Below are positions 1 to 13,261 of a stretch of DNA of 64,000 nt, piece after piece. The notes below the pieces were generated by a model that had not been told where the DNA came from, ran no database searches, and saw nothing but the letters and a program-made list of their open reading frames with translations. The position numbers and the translations under genes were made by a program. Position 1 is the first letter of the stretch. Each line of letters starts with the position of its first letter. Source of the stretch: Aphelenchoides besseyi (lineage: Eukaryota; Nematoda; Chromadorea; Rhabditida; Aphelenchoididae). The stretch covers positions 4,588,001 through 4,652,000 of the forward strand of contig JAMPIQ010000001.1 in the NCBI GenBank assembly GCA_024699855.1, read 5' to 3'.

Positions 1-2897
1 CGAGACGCAAAACGCGTGAAAGAAAAACCGATAAAACTGCGGGGAATTCGTGTGCAGTGACGTCCGTCAGGATGTTTTATGATCGATGGAACGAAGAAAC
101 AAATCGCACATTAAAGATAGGTTTAAATTGACTTCATCAGTTAACTTCCGTGCGTTTCTGTACGATTGATTGAAAGCGAATTGGACCACCGAATCTGTTC
201 GATTGGAACAGCAGACCCGTTCCAGCCAACGTTAAATTGCGCGGCAAAGAAGAGGACAAAGTTTTTTCTTGTTTCCTTCCGTTAGTGAAGACGAAGAAGT
301 TGGCAAAAAAGGCGTAAATAGGCGGAGGAGAAGAAACAACGAAAATGAGCGGACGTTAATTCACGATATTCCTTTTGTTATTCCGCGTAAATACCCGAAT
401 TTATTCAGATTGTCGGACAAACGCAACAACCAACTTTATAAAGCAGATTGTAGCTCTAACGCAGAGACGAATTGCAATAAAAAAAACTTGGATTAGTGGC
501 TAACAAAAAAAGCTCCTAATATAGTCGTCGGGTTGGATATACGCCAATTGGGGTGCTAATTCGAAAGTGATTTCAGACAATTGAAATAGGGCCACGTGTT
601 TGTCAAACCGCTAAACTTCCGACCAAGCTACACAATAACTCGATGAGACCGCTGAAAATGTGTGACCGAAAAGAGAACAGTTAATGTATAAATGACCCAC
701 ACTGCTTTATAGCTGAGAAATATATCAGAGATAGTAAAGTACGTTCATTTGGTAGCAGTCAACAGCATCAGAAAGCATACGTACACCCCTCTCTTCTTGT
801 CGTATTAATTTTAGACCTTCGGCATCACACTGGACGATATGAAAAAGCAGCAGCCATTTGAGATGCGGCGCAACGATGACGAAAGCAACAAGAATACAAA
901 GTGGACGCTAATTTTTGTAGAAAAAAGATTGCCAGCTACGAACGTGGCAACAACCCGAAGAATCAAACTGATGTTTCGAGGGCTCATCGTCAAACGTTTC
1001 CGGACGTCTGCATTTCGATTTTGCTTTCTGAACCAAATCGGATTAGTCAAAGACCGAAAACAAGCGCAGACGAGAGGAACGTAAATTGAGAACGTCAAAA
1101 TAAGATCGAGAAAGAACGTTGAAATCCGAAAAAATTGCGAAAAAACCAAAAACTTTGTTCGACTCCACAGATTCAATTTGTTTACGTGCATCCCGAAATG
1201 ATAAGAACGTCGATTGACGATCATGTTTACACTCAAAATAATTTCCCGATGATCACTCGATTCTCCAGTTTTTGCCATCGTTTTTGTAGTCTTTCGCTGC
1301 GTCTTCATCGTCGACGCTCATTTTCATGAACCGCTCGTTGTTTTTTGTTTTGCGCGCCGTTCCATCCACAAGGTTCAATCAAAGAGATTCGTCGGGAAAT
1401 GGTGGGAAACAAACAGAAGTCCATCGACACCAAAATCCGTCAATTGACTTCCTTACCACCCTCGCAGCCAACGGCAGTCAATTTGCCTCGTCGTTTAAGT
1501 GAATGGACTCGTTAGTCGATTGAAAGGAATGATACCCACTTTATGAGCAAAAAACACGTCCAACTTTTCGACTGCAGAATTCAATTAAATAAGCCATATG
1601 GAAACAGAAGGATGTAGTCAATAAGAGCATCCGAAGATTACATATCAAGATTTGGCTCCCACTTAACGTAATTGAAGATAATCGAACTGCGTGCATTGAA
1701 GCCATCGACTATCTTCACATCAGACCGTCTGTAGATTAACAACAAGTAGCCAAAATGGGAGGATGATTGCACTGTTCCACTTTTTCAGTCCGCCAAATGG
1801 AAACGGCGAACCGTTTGTTGCTGATCGGTTCAAGGTCGTTCAGTGAGGGAGGAAGGTGAGGGTGTAAATTCGCTTGTTCACTGATTCAAACGCTCAAAGA
1901 TCGTTTATTCAAATTCCGAGATTATACGATCGAATATGCGGTCTATGATACAGGGACAAGTACGCGAATTCTCGATCGGCCACGAATGTCAGAAATAAAC
2001 ATAAAATGGCTAATAGAATTTCAAACGTATGAGTTTGTCGATAATTTTGTTAACATTGGGAACAAAAGATGTGCGTTATTTGCTCAAGCAGAGCGGTCCG
2101 TTTTGGGCGTCTGTGTGTGATCGTTGAGTTTTTGGCGGGAAGCGACCGGAAAATTGACCCAGTGGTTGCTAAGTTCAACGAATATGGAGACTAACCCTCG
2201 AGTTTGATCACAACCAAACCTCTTGATTTCAAGTAATTGGAGTAAGCCCAAGACTTTTAAACACAAAAGTAAACAATAGACACACATGTGACTTCACCCA
2301 AATGTTTGAACGATCCTCTTGAAAGTTTGAAGAGCAATCTTAAAATGCGGATAGTTTTCGACACCATCGATGTAACTTAAACGGAACATTGAAATCCAAT
2401 CAAGCATAACAGACTAAACAAACTGGTGGATTGGAAATGCAAAATTGCCGCATAAACAGAACGTAAACATCCGCCCACGTGACGTCACAAAGCCGCGGTC
2501 TTTTCCTATCACGACGAATCTTAGCAACAGGAAGTTTTTTTGAATTGAGAAAATGAAAATCGTAATTTTTGCACCGAAATAGATCTCCGGAAGTTCGTAT
2601 GTTAAGATGAAAGCATTTTTGCTTGTAAGCAGCCATCTGTTGATTCGATGTGTTCGAAGTGTACCGACAAGAATTCGTTTTCAATTCACTCTCATACGAC
2701 AAAACGATTTGCAAACGAGCAGAAGAATTTGCAAGGAAAGCTAATTACGTCGAGAAAAGAGCAATTTCAAGTCGAGGAGCCCAAAGGTCGTAGTCGAAAA
2801 TGCTTCGTGTGTCCAACAGTAAAGAAGACACTTAAATTCTCTTTATTAAACTAATTCTCTCAATCTAACATTTGTACAGAAACTGTGAATCAACGAT
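1..2897. other. Intergenic region, no supported gene
   Basis: I find no convincing gene here. Several open stretches occur on both strands, the longest at 811-1308 on the minus strand (165 codons). None has a signal peptide, a recognisable domain or neighbouring exons joined by the short introns that mark the real genes of this window. The 811-1308 stretch overlaps shorter open frames on the other strand and has an unlikely mix of basic and hydrophobic blocks. The region may hold 5' exons or regulatory DNA of a gene outside the window. Confidence 0.5.
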
Positions 2898-3445
2898 TTA
2901 GATCATAAATTGAAACAAGAAATTGACTACTGCTGTAAAGAAGTCCTGAGCAAGATGGAACACAAAAGGTTGTTTTGGTGCTGAAAGTTGAGAAGCAGAT
3001 TGAAGTTGAAAGTTTGGATGCTTACCAGACTTAATTCCCGGGTCTTGTTGAACTTTGAACATGTCCGGCACTGGTGCACTTTTGATTTCGGCCGAGTTGG
3101 AAAGACGGTGAAGTCGCTGATGAATTCCGCTTTGATCCTTCAAAAATAATCAAAGTTCTGCATCCCTGAACTTACAATAAACGATTGACTCATTTCGTCC
3201 AATCTGAGCGGATCCCCAGAGTTCATTGAAGTCAACAAAGCAGGCGGTGGAGTTGGAGAGTTAATGGATTGGCCGAACTTGAAGGCATTTTGGGGATTGA
3301 ACAACTTTTTCAAGTTGAACGGATCAGGCAATTCAAATTGCTGAGTCGCCATTTCAGTTGAGCGCCGCCAACGACCGAGTGATTGGTTGACTTCACCATG
3401 ACAAACAGTTGAAGCAAGGAAGACCAGAAGGCAAATATTGAGCAT
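2898..3445 (-). CDS. Small secreted protein, unrecognised, three exons
   Basis: I do not recognise this gene. It encodes about 150 residues. The N-terminus MLNICLLVFLASTVCHG is a good signal peptide, so the product is probably secreted. The mature part has a Pro/Asn-rich stretch (SPTPPPALL) and ends in a hydrophobic, Phe-rich tail (FFTAVVNFLFQF). Two introns can be placed: 3138-3175 (38 nt, GTAAGT...GAAG) and 2981-3025 (45 nt, GTAAGC...TTTCAG). Both keep the frame (MSQSFI joins DQSG; GIKS joins APKQ). The hydrophobic C-terminus could instead be a GPI-anchor signal. Function unknown. Confidence 0.6.
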
Positions 3446-6230
3446 TGTACGGTTTTTCTTGCTTCCGAAATGTCAAAGCGAAAAAAGACAACTCAGCTTT
3501 TACTTCCGCACATTTCCAATCGCTCAATCGGGCAGATTTAACGATTTGACATTGAAATAAAAAGGTGCCAAAAATTTGAAGGTCTCGACGACAATAAATG
3601 ACCGCCAATTTAACAAATCCGGTTATCAGTCTTCCAGTTTTGGTTTCCAACAAATACTTTGTGCTATCGAATAGCATTAAAATCAGACCAAGTACTTGGT
3701 TTACATTTATGTTCTTGTAGCCTTCAAATCTCCGAGAACACTTAACCTTAAGTTATTTTCGGAGTCCAATGTTCTTCTGAAATCCATCGTAAAGACATTT
3801 TCATTTTGATTCACACGCAACAGACGTGTTCCCTGGGGCTATAAAAAACGTGAATCTACAGCGACGGTGGTACCTGAGGGATGTGTCTCTGCGTAAGATG
3901 CGGTAATTTAACCGAAAACGATAAGTGAATTGACGCAAAAGAAAGTCTTCGAAAGGTACAAACGATCGGAAGTTATTTGTCCGAACTGACCGTTCACTTT
4001 CTTTCTAGTCTACAGTTACTCTTGGGTTTCGTTTGTTTTTGAAGTTTTCTGGAAGGTTGCGCAATTTGTGATCACAAGTTCGATTGGCCTTCCCGCTGAG
4101 TTTTAGTGCTGCTCCCAAAACACCGCCCTCACGCCATGGAATTCGACTGTCGAAATTCGGGAGTACGATTTTTACGTTTGTTTTTATTTGTTTCCGAACG
4201 CGAAGTTAAATTTGGCGCGCTCATCGATCGTCTCTAAGCGTTTTTTGCCCTTCACGTTTCAAGTGATCTTTGACGGCGGTTGTGCAACTTTTGTTCCCGC
4301 ACTTTGGCTAATCGTTTGCTTGATTTGGAGGGTTTGAATCGGCCTTGGCTTCGGTTTACTTTACAATGGGCGACGAGAAGGAAATTTTCAACGATTCGTT
4401 GCCTCGAGAAACCACAAACGTTTCTTGTCGTCAAGGTCATTGAGCAATCGAACGGTTGTCGAGAGAAATCGACAAGTATTTTAAGATCTCTAGCGGTAAT
4501 TAAACAATTTAAATGAAGATAACGAGTTTACACACCCTCGTTGAAATGTTGAATTCTCAGAATCAACTGACTTGAAAGAATCCGAAACGGCAGCCTTTCA
4601 ACGCGCTCATAACTCAACTCCGATCGCCCGAGGGCATCGATGGAGTTTGATTGTGAATTCCAATTGTCTCGAACGTCACGAGCCATGCGATACAGATTCA
4701 CGGAACTTTTTCGGTGAAACCCCAAGATATTTTAATTGTTCGTGCGTGTTAAGATGACTAATGGCGAAGATGATCACCAGAAGCCAACGATCAATAGACG
4801 AAAGCGGGTTTGGAATCTAAATCGTACCTTTCGATGATTGGAATATCCAAACAAACTCACGACAATGTTCCGAATCATTGAACACAAACGATCACGAATG
4901 GCCGCTTCGGCATCAGATTGCTGTTTGGATAGAAAGTCTTTTCGATTCAAACTAGTTCCTAAACTTTACGGGACTAGGTCTTGGCTTTTATTTAACAAGC
5001 TCATTAAGACGATGCTGTTTACTGATTTTCCTGAAATAGTTGATCTCGATGTTGGGTTGTTGGGAAATGTTTTGTAACCTACGAACTTTCTCTCAACAGA
5101 CCTTCGAATCAACGAGGCAGTTCGATTGACGCAGTTTAATACCTGAATGTTCGGTTCGTGCGGTTTGGTGGCAATTGATGAATTGACAACGATGTGCACC
5201 ATCTTGCATTCGAAACCGTAAAATGGCGCGTTCTTCACGCCAACCGGAAACGCATTTTGGAATTCACCACAATAGCAGCCGGTTTGCTTTTGGGTTCAAA
5301 GTTATGAAATGTCGCCATTAAACAGTCGATGGATCTGTTCAGTCTATTGGGAACAGCTACCACAGGGTACTTTAATGCTGTTAACGCCCACGTTGAGAAT
5401 TTGCTCAGTCGAAGTTTATTTTGAGGTCAATCGAACGCGTGAATGTCGAACACGATTTCTGATCGAATTTGCTACTCGTACTCGTCTACTGGTTGTAATT
5501 TGACGAAAAGCACGTTGATTAACGAATTTGATCCTTGATTACCAAGCTGCTTTCTTTTGTTGATAAAATGTTTTGATTTCAGTGAAAAGGGTGTTTCCCT
5601 TAAGATTTTTGTTTCTCACTTTTCGCATCTGAACGTTCGTTTTTCGCTCATTGTTTCAATGGAACGTCAGATGAATTTGTTTCCGCTTCGTTCTCTGCGG
5701 TTTGTGGGTCATTGTCCGTTCGTTAGCCGATGGAAACCCGTTGTATTGAAACTTCTAGCCTATAATTAATTGTGGTTTGTGCCCTTGAAAAGAATGCTTG
5801 AGAGCATTGGTTTGCATTTGAAAGATGAGAATGTTTTCCGATGCATTAAAACTGAACTTAAGGAGCTTGTTTTCGTCTTCCGGAGAATAACATGACATCC
5901 ACCAATGTTGTGACGAAACACCACAGGTTTCAGCAGTCGTACTCGAAACTTGTCTGTGATTACACAACCTGATGGCACGCCAAATTGGTGTGCAATAACC
6001 GCGCGCGACTGTTTTTTGTTTCCCCTCAATTTTGAATCGAAAACATTTTGTTGACTTTGACTTCGATGATCAAAAGTCGTGCATCGGTCGTTTTCGGTGT
6101 GTAGTTTGCTGTTCCCGGCGTGATTTGCTTCTAACCGATTCGTGCCATTGAACTCGATTCGTTTATTTAAGATTGGCTTTCTTTTTGAACTTGGTGTTCC
6201 GATCAAGTTAACTGACGAATTTCAAACCCA
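3446..6230. promoter_or_regulatory. Upstream intergenic region of PTR-A, nothing specific seen
   Basis: This 2.8-kb stretch lies between the divergent secreted-protein gene and PTR-A, so it should hold both promoters. The longest open frame, 5766-6206 on the minus strand (146 codons), has no domain, signal peptide or partner exons and looks like chance. I see no RNA gene or clear repeat. Confidence 0.4.
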
Positions 6231-9200
6231 ATGGGTGTTAAGAACGCTGGTGTAGACGGCGAAAGCGCTTCAGCCGGTGAGTTCAATGGACGAGAAGTGT
6301 TATGGTGAGTGTTTTTCAGGATCGGTGGTATCGTCAATAGGCAGTGAAACCAAACTAATTCGAGTTGTTCATTCCGGTAAACAAATCTTTTAGTTGTTCA
6401 CTTCCGTTTTAGCTTACAAACGATGGGCTTATTTCATTGAGAAGAACGCAATTGCAGTTATCGTTTTTTGTACGCTGTTGACCGGAATATGCACCGTAAA
6501 GATTTTAACCACTCCGTAAGATACTTGACCTTTTTTATACGAATAATTGGATTTAGACAAAAGAACGACATCACTGGCTACACACCATATGGTGCGCGCT
6601 CGTTGACAGAGTTGGATGTCCACAATCAGTTCTTCGATCAAAATGGCGTTGGAATCGCCGTTATGGTTTTGGCTGAACGGTTCGTGAACTTGGTTTTTAT
6701 TGTCAATTAAATTGATTTTAGGAAAGACGCTGGAAACATTTTGAATGTTCAAGATTTGGAAGAGATGGCTAAAGTGAGTCACTGGGCCTTTCAAACTCTT
6801 TCAATGTCATTGCAGATTGACAACATTGTTCGTAACAACTTTACCATTTACAATCATCAACGCAAACGAAATGAAACCTTCGATGAGTTCTGCACAAACT
6901 ACTGCAAACTGAACGATCCACTTCGAAGTTTTTATGTAAGTTTCATCTAAGGTCATCGAGCGCGCACTTGCTGCAATCTTCCAAAACTTTACACCCCCGC
7001 CATTCATCGTTCTGTTTGCTAAAAACAATGACGTCAATGGAGAGGGCAAAAACTCCACGGACACTTGGTATTTTCCGACTGCTAAAGTTGATCAATGGTC
7101 AAGAATGGCGCCAAAATCGAACGGTTAAAGTGAAGTAAACAAAAGTATCTTCTAGAATGGAATGCAAGTTCAAATGAAACAACGGGAACTCGGACTTCCA
7201 CTCAACGACAGAATTCATCTGGATTATCCGCAAATTGACTTGTATGGAGTTAACATAAACGTTCAAGCGAGCATCTACGGTGTTCACTTCCGGAATTCGA
7301 CGCGTAGCCAAAAAGGCGAAGTTGCAATTTCAAATTTGAAAAGTGCGGAGATGTTGGCTCTGATGTACAAAGCCGGTCGAATTGGTGACTGGACTGCGGA
7401 TGAAATCAAGAAGTACGAAATGGACATCTCCAACTTCTTCATAGAGTAAATTTTGGTACAAAATAAGGAGATTTCAATCGGCTTTTGTTTTAGACGTTAT
7501 CACAGTTCTAATTTGAAATTGATGACCATTTCAACCACATACGTTGAAACGGAAATCGTTCGTGCTGGACTCACAATGTTGCCGTTTTTGCTCATTGGTT
7601 TCATTATCATGGCGTGTATCTCTTCATTTACCGTAATGTTGTCGGCCATTTACTTTCGGCAAGTCAGTTATCACAAGGTGCGAGTTTGCATGTAATGTAA
7701 GATGAACAGCTTCTTTTAGTTTTCTTTGGCCATTTTTGCCTGCATATGCCCGTTCATGGCATCAGGAACTGCTCTCGGTTTGATGTTCTTTGCGGGAGCT
7801 CGTTTCGGCAGCATTTTATGTAAGTTAACTAGTGAATATGAACACATGTTTTTACTAACTTATTTTTAGGCGTCACACCTTTTCTTGTGCTTGCAATCGG
7901 AGTAGATGATGCCTATTTGATGATTCACGCTTGGTCTCGTGTTTCGAAAGAATTCCGAGAGAATCCCAGTCCCGAAGACTCGGTAGCAAATCGCTTGGCG
8001 TTGGTTCTTGTCGATTGTGGTCCTGCGATTGCGATCTCTGCATTGACAAACATTCTCGCCGATGCAGTTGGATCATTCACCGGTTCTCCCGAAGTCACTT
8101 TACTTTGCATATAAGTTTGAATCTTGCTAGGCTTTAATGTGTGCTGTTTTACAGGAAGCATGTGCTCTATTTTTATCGATTTTATTTATCAAATCAGCTT
8201 CTATTCGGCAATCATGACCATCGTTGGCAAATTAGAAATGCGCCAAGAAACATTGGAAAGCCAACAACCGCGTTACAAGCTTTCAATTCCGATTGGCGAA
8301 ATGGGACTCAAGGAGCAACCCAAACGATTGGAAGCAGCACCGCGTAAACGATTTTGTTTGGAGGTTTGTTGTCTTTTAAATAACTTCTTTCTATTGTTTT
8401 AGCCATCTGAAAAGTTTCATAACAAAGTCAAAGATCGTTTTGAGCGATTTGTCATGAGTTACGTGGATTTCATTACCAACACCGTTGTTGCGTCGTTCAT
8501 TTGTATTTTATGGTTATTGTTTATTATGCATTCGATTTACGTAAGCTTTCAATTAGAATCTGGGTGAAATGACCAGTTTAGTGGGTAACACAATTCGAAG
8601 TCAATTTGACAACGAAGAAGATGTTCGCTGCCGATTCACCGCTTTTGGAGGTCCGTGAGCTCAACGATAACAATCTAACTGGTGGGTTTTCAGATTGATT
8701 ATCGGCGCGAAAACAAAATCTTGCCACATTACACGGTAGCCACGATTTTTGTTAATCATCCGGGAGATTTGAACGATCCGGAACGACTTCGCGAATTCTA
8801 TCGTATGGTCGCTGAATTGGAGTCTTTTCCCGAATCATGGGGTCCAAAATCGACCATTCTTTTCCTCAACGATTTTCTGTCATTTGAACACGACGGTGGA
8901 GTTGGAGTCGACGAGGAAGCACCGGAAGAATCGTCGGAAGTGAGTATCAAACCAACAGCTGCAACTTCGTTAGTCGATTTGAACAGAGCTCATTTTGATA
9001 GCGACGATTTGCCCTATTTTCTTGCTTGGTGAGTTGATTTGATTGTTGAACAATAATAGTCGTATTTTAGGCCCGAGTATGATTATTGGAAAGGATTTAT
9101 CAGAATTAAAACAAAAAAGTAAGCTATAAATGCGAATTTTTAAATGCGCAATCATACTGTTTAGTAATCACACAACGTTGGAGAGCTTCTTTTTCCAAAC

Positions 9201-10134
9201 CACCTATCACGGCGATCATTTGAAGAAGTGGTCGGAAAGAAGTATGATGTTGCAGCGTTGGCGACGTGTAATCGATCGATATCCAACATTCAATGCGAGT
9301 GCTTATCATGAAGAAGGAATCTTCTTGGATTTGATTGAAAATATGCCCACTGATGCATGGCAATCAGCACTAGCAACTCTCGTTTGTATGACTTTCGTTT
9401 GTTTCGTTTTCATGTACGACACTTACTCGGTTCTTGTTTCTTCGGCAGTTATTGCGTCGATTATGACCGGTAGCTAATCATGATTGAATGGAAATAACAA
9501 GACTTCTTTAGGGATGTTGGGAACATTGTGTTGGGAAGGCTTGAGCATGGATCCGATTTTTATGGCTTCGGTGATATTCAAAAAAACACAATTGTTAACT
9601 GAATCGTCAATATTTCAGCTGGTTATCAGCATCGGCTTCTCAGTTGATATTCCCGCTCACGTCGCTTTTCACTTCCATGCCGCAGGCTACGAGAATCCGA
9701 ATGCCACAGTACGTGAACGTTTGATTTCAACTCTTTCGTCTGTTGGATTCCCGGCTATTCAGGCATCAATTAGCACGAATCTGGTTGTTGTCAGTCTGAT
9801 ATTTGTTCCATTGTACATGGCGCAGGTAGGTCGTTTTATGAAATTCTTTCAATCTCTCGGAAATGGCGAGACAGTCGTGTGCAACTGTCAATTCGCATTA
9901 TCGATTACCACACGATACTTCCGGCAAATTTCGGTGTCATTTTTAACGCCCATATCATTTCAGGTTTTCGTGCAAATCATGTTGTTGTGCATTTTGTTGT
10001 GTGTAATTCACAGTTTGGTGATTTTGCCTGCCGTCTTCAGTCTCATCGAACGTATTCGCAATCTGTTCAAACGTCGATCAGCCATCCAGCCATCAGCAAA
10101 ATCGACGATAACTGAACAACAAGTAGCCGCTTAG
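6231..10134 (+). CDS. Patched-related (PTR) sterol-sensing-domain membrane protein, copy A
   Basis: This is a nematode patched-related protein of the RND/patched superfamily. In C. elegans such proteins act in cuticle, moulting and lipid or sterol handling at the apical membrane. I can join 19 exons. Landmarks in order: first membrane helix (exon at about 6417), the motif NDITGYTPYGAR, a Cys-containing loop (FCTNYCKLNDP), the sterol-sensing region from YVETEIVRAGL to a TM4 motif AIGVDDAYLMIHAW, a second luminal loop with HYTVATIFVNHPG and IFLDLIENMPTDAW, and the TM10 motif SIGFSVDIPAHVAFHF. The stop is at 10132-10134. Introns are about 40-50 nt except 6936-7155 (220 nt). The TM4 Asp pair of the RND family (GxxxDD) is intact. 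The start, MGVKNAG at 6231, is inferred. The donor after LLCI (8112) is not canonical. Copy B lies 34 kb downstream on the same strand. Confidence 0.9.
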
Positions 10135-11042
10135 AATTTTGGTTTCATGGTTCTTCACACAAGTTCTCAGGTTTTTTCGACTTTCGGGTTTCTTGATCTT
10201 TCAAGAGCAACTGAAAAAAAACTAATCAATTTGTTAACTCTCTTGTTTTCTATTGCTCACATTACTTTATCGTATTGTAACATTCTTTTTCGAATAGAAC
10301 GCTCAAACTGACCAAAAGAAAGTCCCGACGGCTTTGAGATGCTTCTTCCCGAAGTGGACTTTCAGCTTTCGCGAAATTGACAACTCAACTGCCACGGCAT
10401 CGTCGATGATTTGTCATTGCTGGGCCGGTCATTCGTTTCGATCTTCGGTTTGAACGGATTGGAAACAAAAAGCGGAAACTTGCAAACGTCCAGTTCCGAC
10501 AGACAAATGTTCTCGCTCGTGTCACTTGCTCATCGAACTGCCCGATGGCTGCAGCCATTTCGTTCGCAGTTTTGGCGCCAATTCTTTTCGTCATTACGTT
10601 TTAATTGACTTTCCGATCATCATTTTCTCGTCTCTTTTGATTCCATTTGGCCTCCGCAACTTGAAAGAATACTTCCAGCTTGTTTTCATCGTTACAGTAA
10701 TCTGACCATTAAGTCCTGTTCGGTTGATTCCTAAGTGCTCAATTATTTCTCGTTTATTTTTGTTCTGACTCTCAATCCATTCTCCTCAAACAAACGATTC
10801 TTCCTGCCAATCTTTTTCGTTCTTTTCGGCCTCACAACGCTTTAACTTCTGATTCCCGTTGTTTTGCATTTTGCTGTTGATTTGAGATTAAATTTCGTGG
10901 TAATAAACGTGCGACGATGTTTGACAACTTTCGATTTCCGGCTCATGATACACATGTCTCCCAGTCAGAGATCCGAACTGACGCGAATGTGACAAGCGAT
11001 ATCATGCTCTTCTGATTAAGATCGGAGCGTTCGATTGTTTTC
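10135..11042. other. 3' flank of PTR-A and intergenic region
   Basis: The region holds T-rich sequence and an AATAAA-type signal near 10901 that could end the PTR-A message. The open frames at 10385-10608 on both strands overlap each other and have no recognisable content. No RNA gene is seen. Confidence 0.4.
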
Positions 11043-12776
11043 ATGTTCCTGCTGAAGTGCTGCGTAGTCTTCTCGCTTTTGTTTGTGATTTTGTTCGGCG
11101 TATTTACACACTCGTTCACGAAGCGTCTACGCTATCGGCTAGTTCAACAGAAATCAAACGGTGAGTTTCGATCGATTCGAACCGATTAGTACTTAATCCC
11201 CGACAATGATCGAATTTCCCGTGAGTTGCAAGTTGACGTAAAACTTCGACCAACAAAAAAAAACATTCGAAAGCCGTCTCGAGTTTTAGGGAAAGCAAAT
11301 GACATCAACCAAACGCCAAAATTCATCAGACCGCAGGAGGCGGAAGATCTCGAATGTGCACGACTTTTGGATCAGACTCAAGCTCAGAAATACGCTAAGG
11401 ACCGCCTCACTTATACCGATCCTCCGTGGCCCGACGATCTTCCGACCGATTGCCATTCAATTAACAAGCGAAATTACTTTCAACGATCTCACTTGCATTC
11501 CGAAGAACGCGATTTTCCGATAGCTTTTGCTCGAGCAGTCTACAAGTAAAACGCCGAAGATGAAAATGACAAACTAATCAATTGCAGAGATTACCGTTTT
11601 CTTGAAATGGAATTGGCAGCAAACTATAAACCTCAGAACGTTTATTGCTACGCTCTTGATTCGAAATCTTCCAAAACATTTCACTCTCGTATGAACAACT
11701 TGGCTGCTTGCTTCCCAAATGTCTTCGTAGCGCGACGATCGTTTCTAATGGATTCTACCGGAAAGAATATGAATTACGCGTTTTTCGAGTGTTTGAATGT
11801 GTTGCAACATTTTCATTGGCGATATGTGATTCTTCTGCAGGTATAACATTAAGACCAGCAATGTACAGTGTTTTAGAATCATGATGTTGCACTGAAGACA
11901 AATGAAGAGTTAGTGAGAATCTTCAAATGGCTCAATGGAACAAATGACATTAGTTCAATAGAAGCGCCAAGCAAACGAATCCAAAAAGGAATCAACTATT
12001 CTTTTAAAGCGTTAAAACTCTTTAATAACCGTAAGTCAATAGCTTTCCTTTTTTTACTTCGGTGATGAGCAGAATCACGGAATACTCGATCGCACAATTA
12101 CTATCCGCCTATCGTGCAATTTGCCAAAAGTTTGGCTCAAGTCTCCGTGTCACGAGCAGCCATTGACTTCATGTTGAACGACATGAATCTGAATCGATTG
12201 TTATCAGCTATTGAGTGGAATACCTACGGTACCGATGAACTTCTGATGGGAACTCTGAACTCTCACGGTTTCGTTTTTGTAATTTCTTTTTTGACAATTT
12301 GAGGGTTTTCAGATGCCGTTGATCTACCGGGCGGTTTCACGTTGCAGTGCTTGAAACGAGGATTCCAAACCGGTTCATTTACTAGGTCAGAAATGTACTT
12401 CGTTAGTTTCATGACCATCAGTTTTAGATTGTCGTATTGGCAACGAAATCCGTCGAAATGTCACAGTAAAATGTTTCGGCATCGAATTTGCATCTTTGGA
12501 ATGGAAGACATTTTGAGTTTCTCGAACACTCCCTACTTGTTTGCCAACAAAATGATGCCAAGTAATGACTTCGGTGCCATTGTTTGTTGGCACGAAGTAC
12601 TTTTCAATCGAACTGTGTACAACCGTGGTACTTTTCGCTTGGATCGCTCAACATATTTGGAGATGCCACAGGTATTTTTGTATGTGAAATTGCAGTCAAC
12701 TTTACAGGTTCGCTTCAATCGTCAACGCTCAGAACTTGGAGCCGAGTTTCGTGCCAACAAATTTCGTTGCGGGTAA
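11043..12776 (+). CDS. GT14-family N-acetylglucosaminyltransferase (core-2/I-branching enzyme type, GLY family)
   Basis: A type II Golgi glycosyltransferase of the core-2/I-branching family, which adds branching sugars (usually GlcNAc) to O-glycans and is expanded in nematodes as GLY genes. The start at 11043 gives a short cytoplasmic end and one membrane anchor (CVVFSLLFVILFGVF). Family landmarks follow: ERDFPIAFARAVYK, YKPQNVYCYALDSKSS, a block ending HWRYVILLQ joined to NHDVALKTNEELVRIFKWLNG, SHNYYPPIVQFAKS, a DELLMGTLNSH block, LPGGFT, RICIFGMEDI and a Trp-His acidic motif ICWHE-like (IVCWHEVLFNRT). Exons join through introns of about 36-130 nt, the largest after the anchor exon. The stop is at 12774-12776. 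Donor and acceptor specificity cannot be read from sequence. Confidence 0.88.
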
Positions 12777-13261
12777 CAGCAAACTCATCTACGGGTTATT
12801 GTAAAACTACGAGGTTCAATAATAAACGATACTGTAGTTTTCAAGTTTACATCCTAGACGTCATTTCGTTGTTTGATCCAAATTTTTGCGAAAGTATTTT
12901 TCAACTCGAAAGAACGGAAATACGCAAATCTGGAAGTCAAAAGCACAAAAATTTACGTTCCGTAAAGAAGGTTCTCGAGTTCTGTCCGTAAACGTCAGTT
13001 TGAATCGTTTGTATTTTAGTTGCGAAACTGATACACGAGTTTTATTCGAGAGTCAAAGTTTGTCGACGGAAATCGCAAGTTTGAGCAGTCGAAAATGTTG
13101 GGCGGGACTCTCGATTTACGTCCTGGCATTTTAAAACGAAGATTTCGGTTCTACTTTCTAGAATACTACGAAGACTAAAGTCGGACGAAACGTCATTTAA
13201 GATTCTCACGTCGGGTATTGTAATCCAGTGTCTACGGTCTTTACTATTCCTTGTTTCAGGA
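12777..13261. other. Short intergenic region
   Basis: This lies between the glycosyltransferase and the Cys-rich peptide gene. Open frames at 12886-13134 (plus) and 13042-13284 (minus) overlap and show no domain or splice support. It should contain the 3'UTR of the glycosyltransferase and the promoter of the peptide gene. Confidence 0.4.

Noticed and set aside
811..1308. 165-codon open frame on the minus strand
   Set aside because: No signal, domain or splice partner; it overlaps open frames on the other strand and its composition (alternating basic and Phe/Ser runs) looks like the complement of unconstrained DNA.
5766..6206. 146-codon minus-strand open frame upstream of PTR-A
   Set aside because: No recognisable domain, and a stop-free stretch of this length occurs by chance in this base composition. 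It also overlaps another frame on the same strand.
8540..8585. A 16-nt intron in PTR-A (GTAAGCTTTCAATTAG)
   Set aside because: Extending the intron to the next TTTAG gives a normal 42-nt intron and the expected exon WVTQFEVNLTT, matching GITQININLTT of PTR-B.
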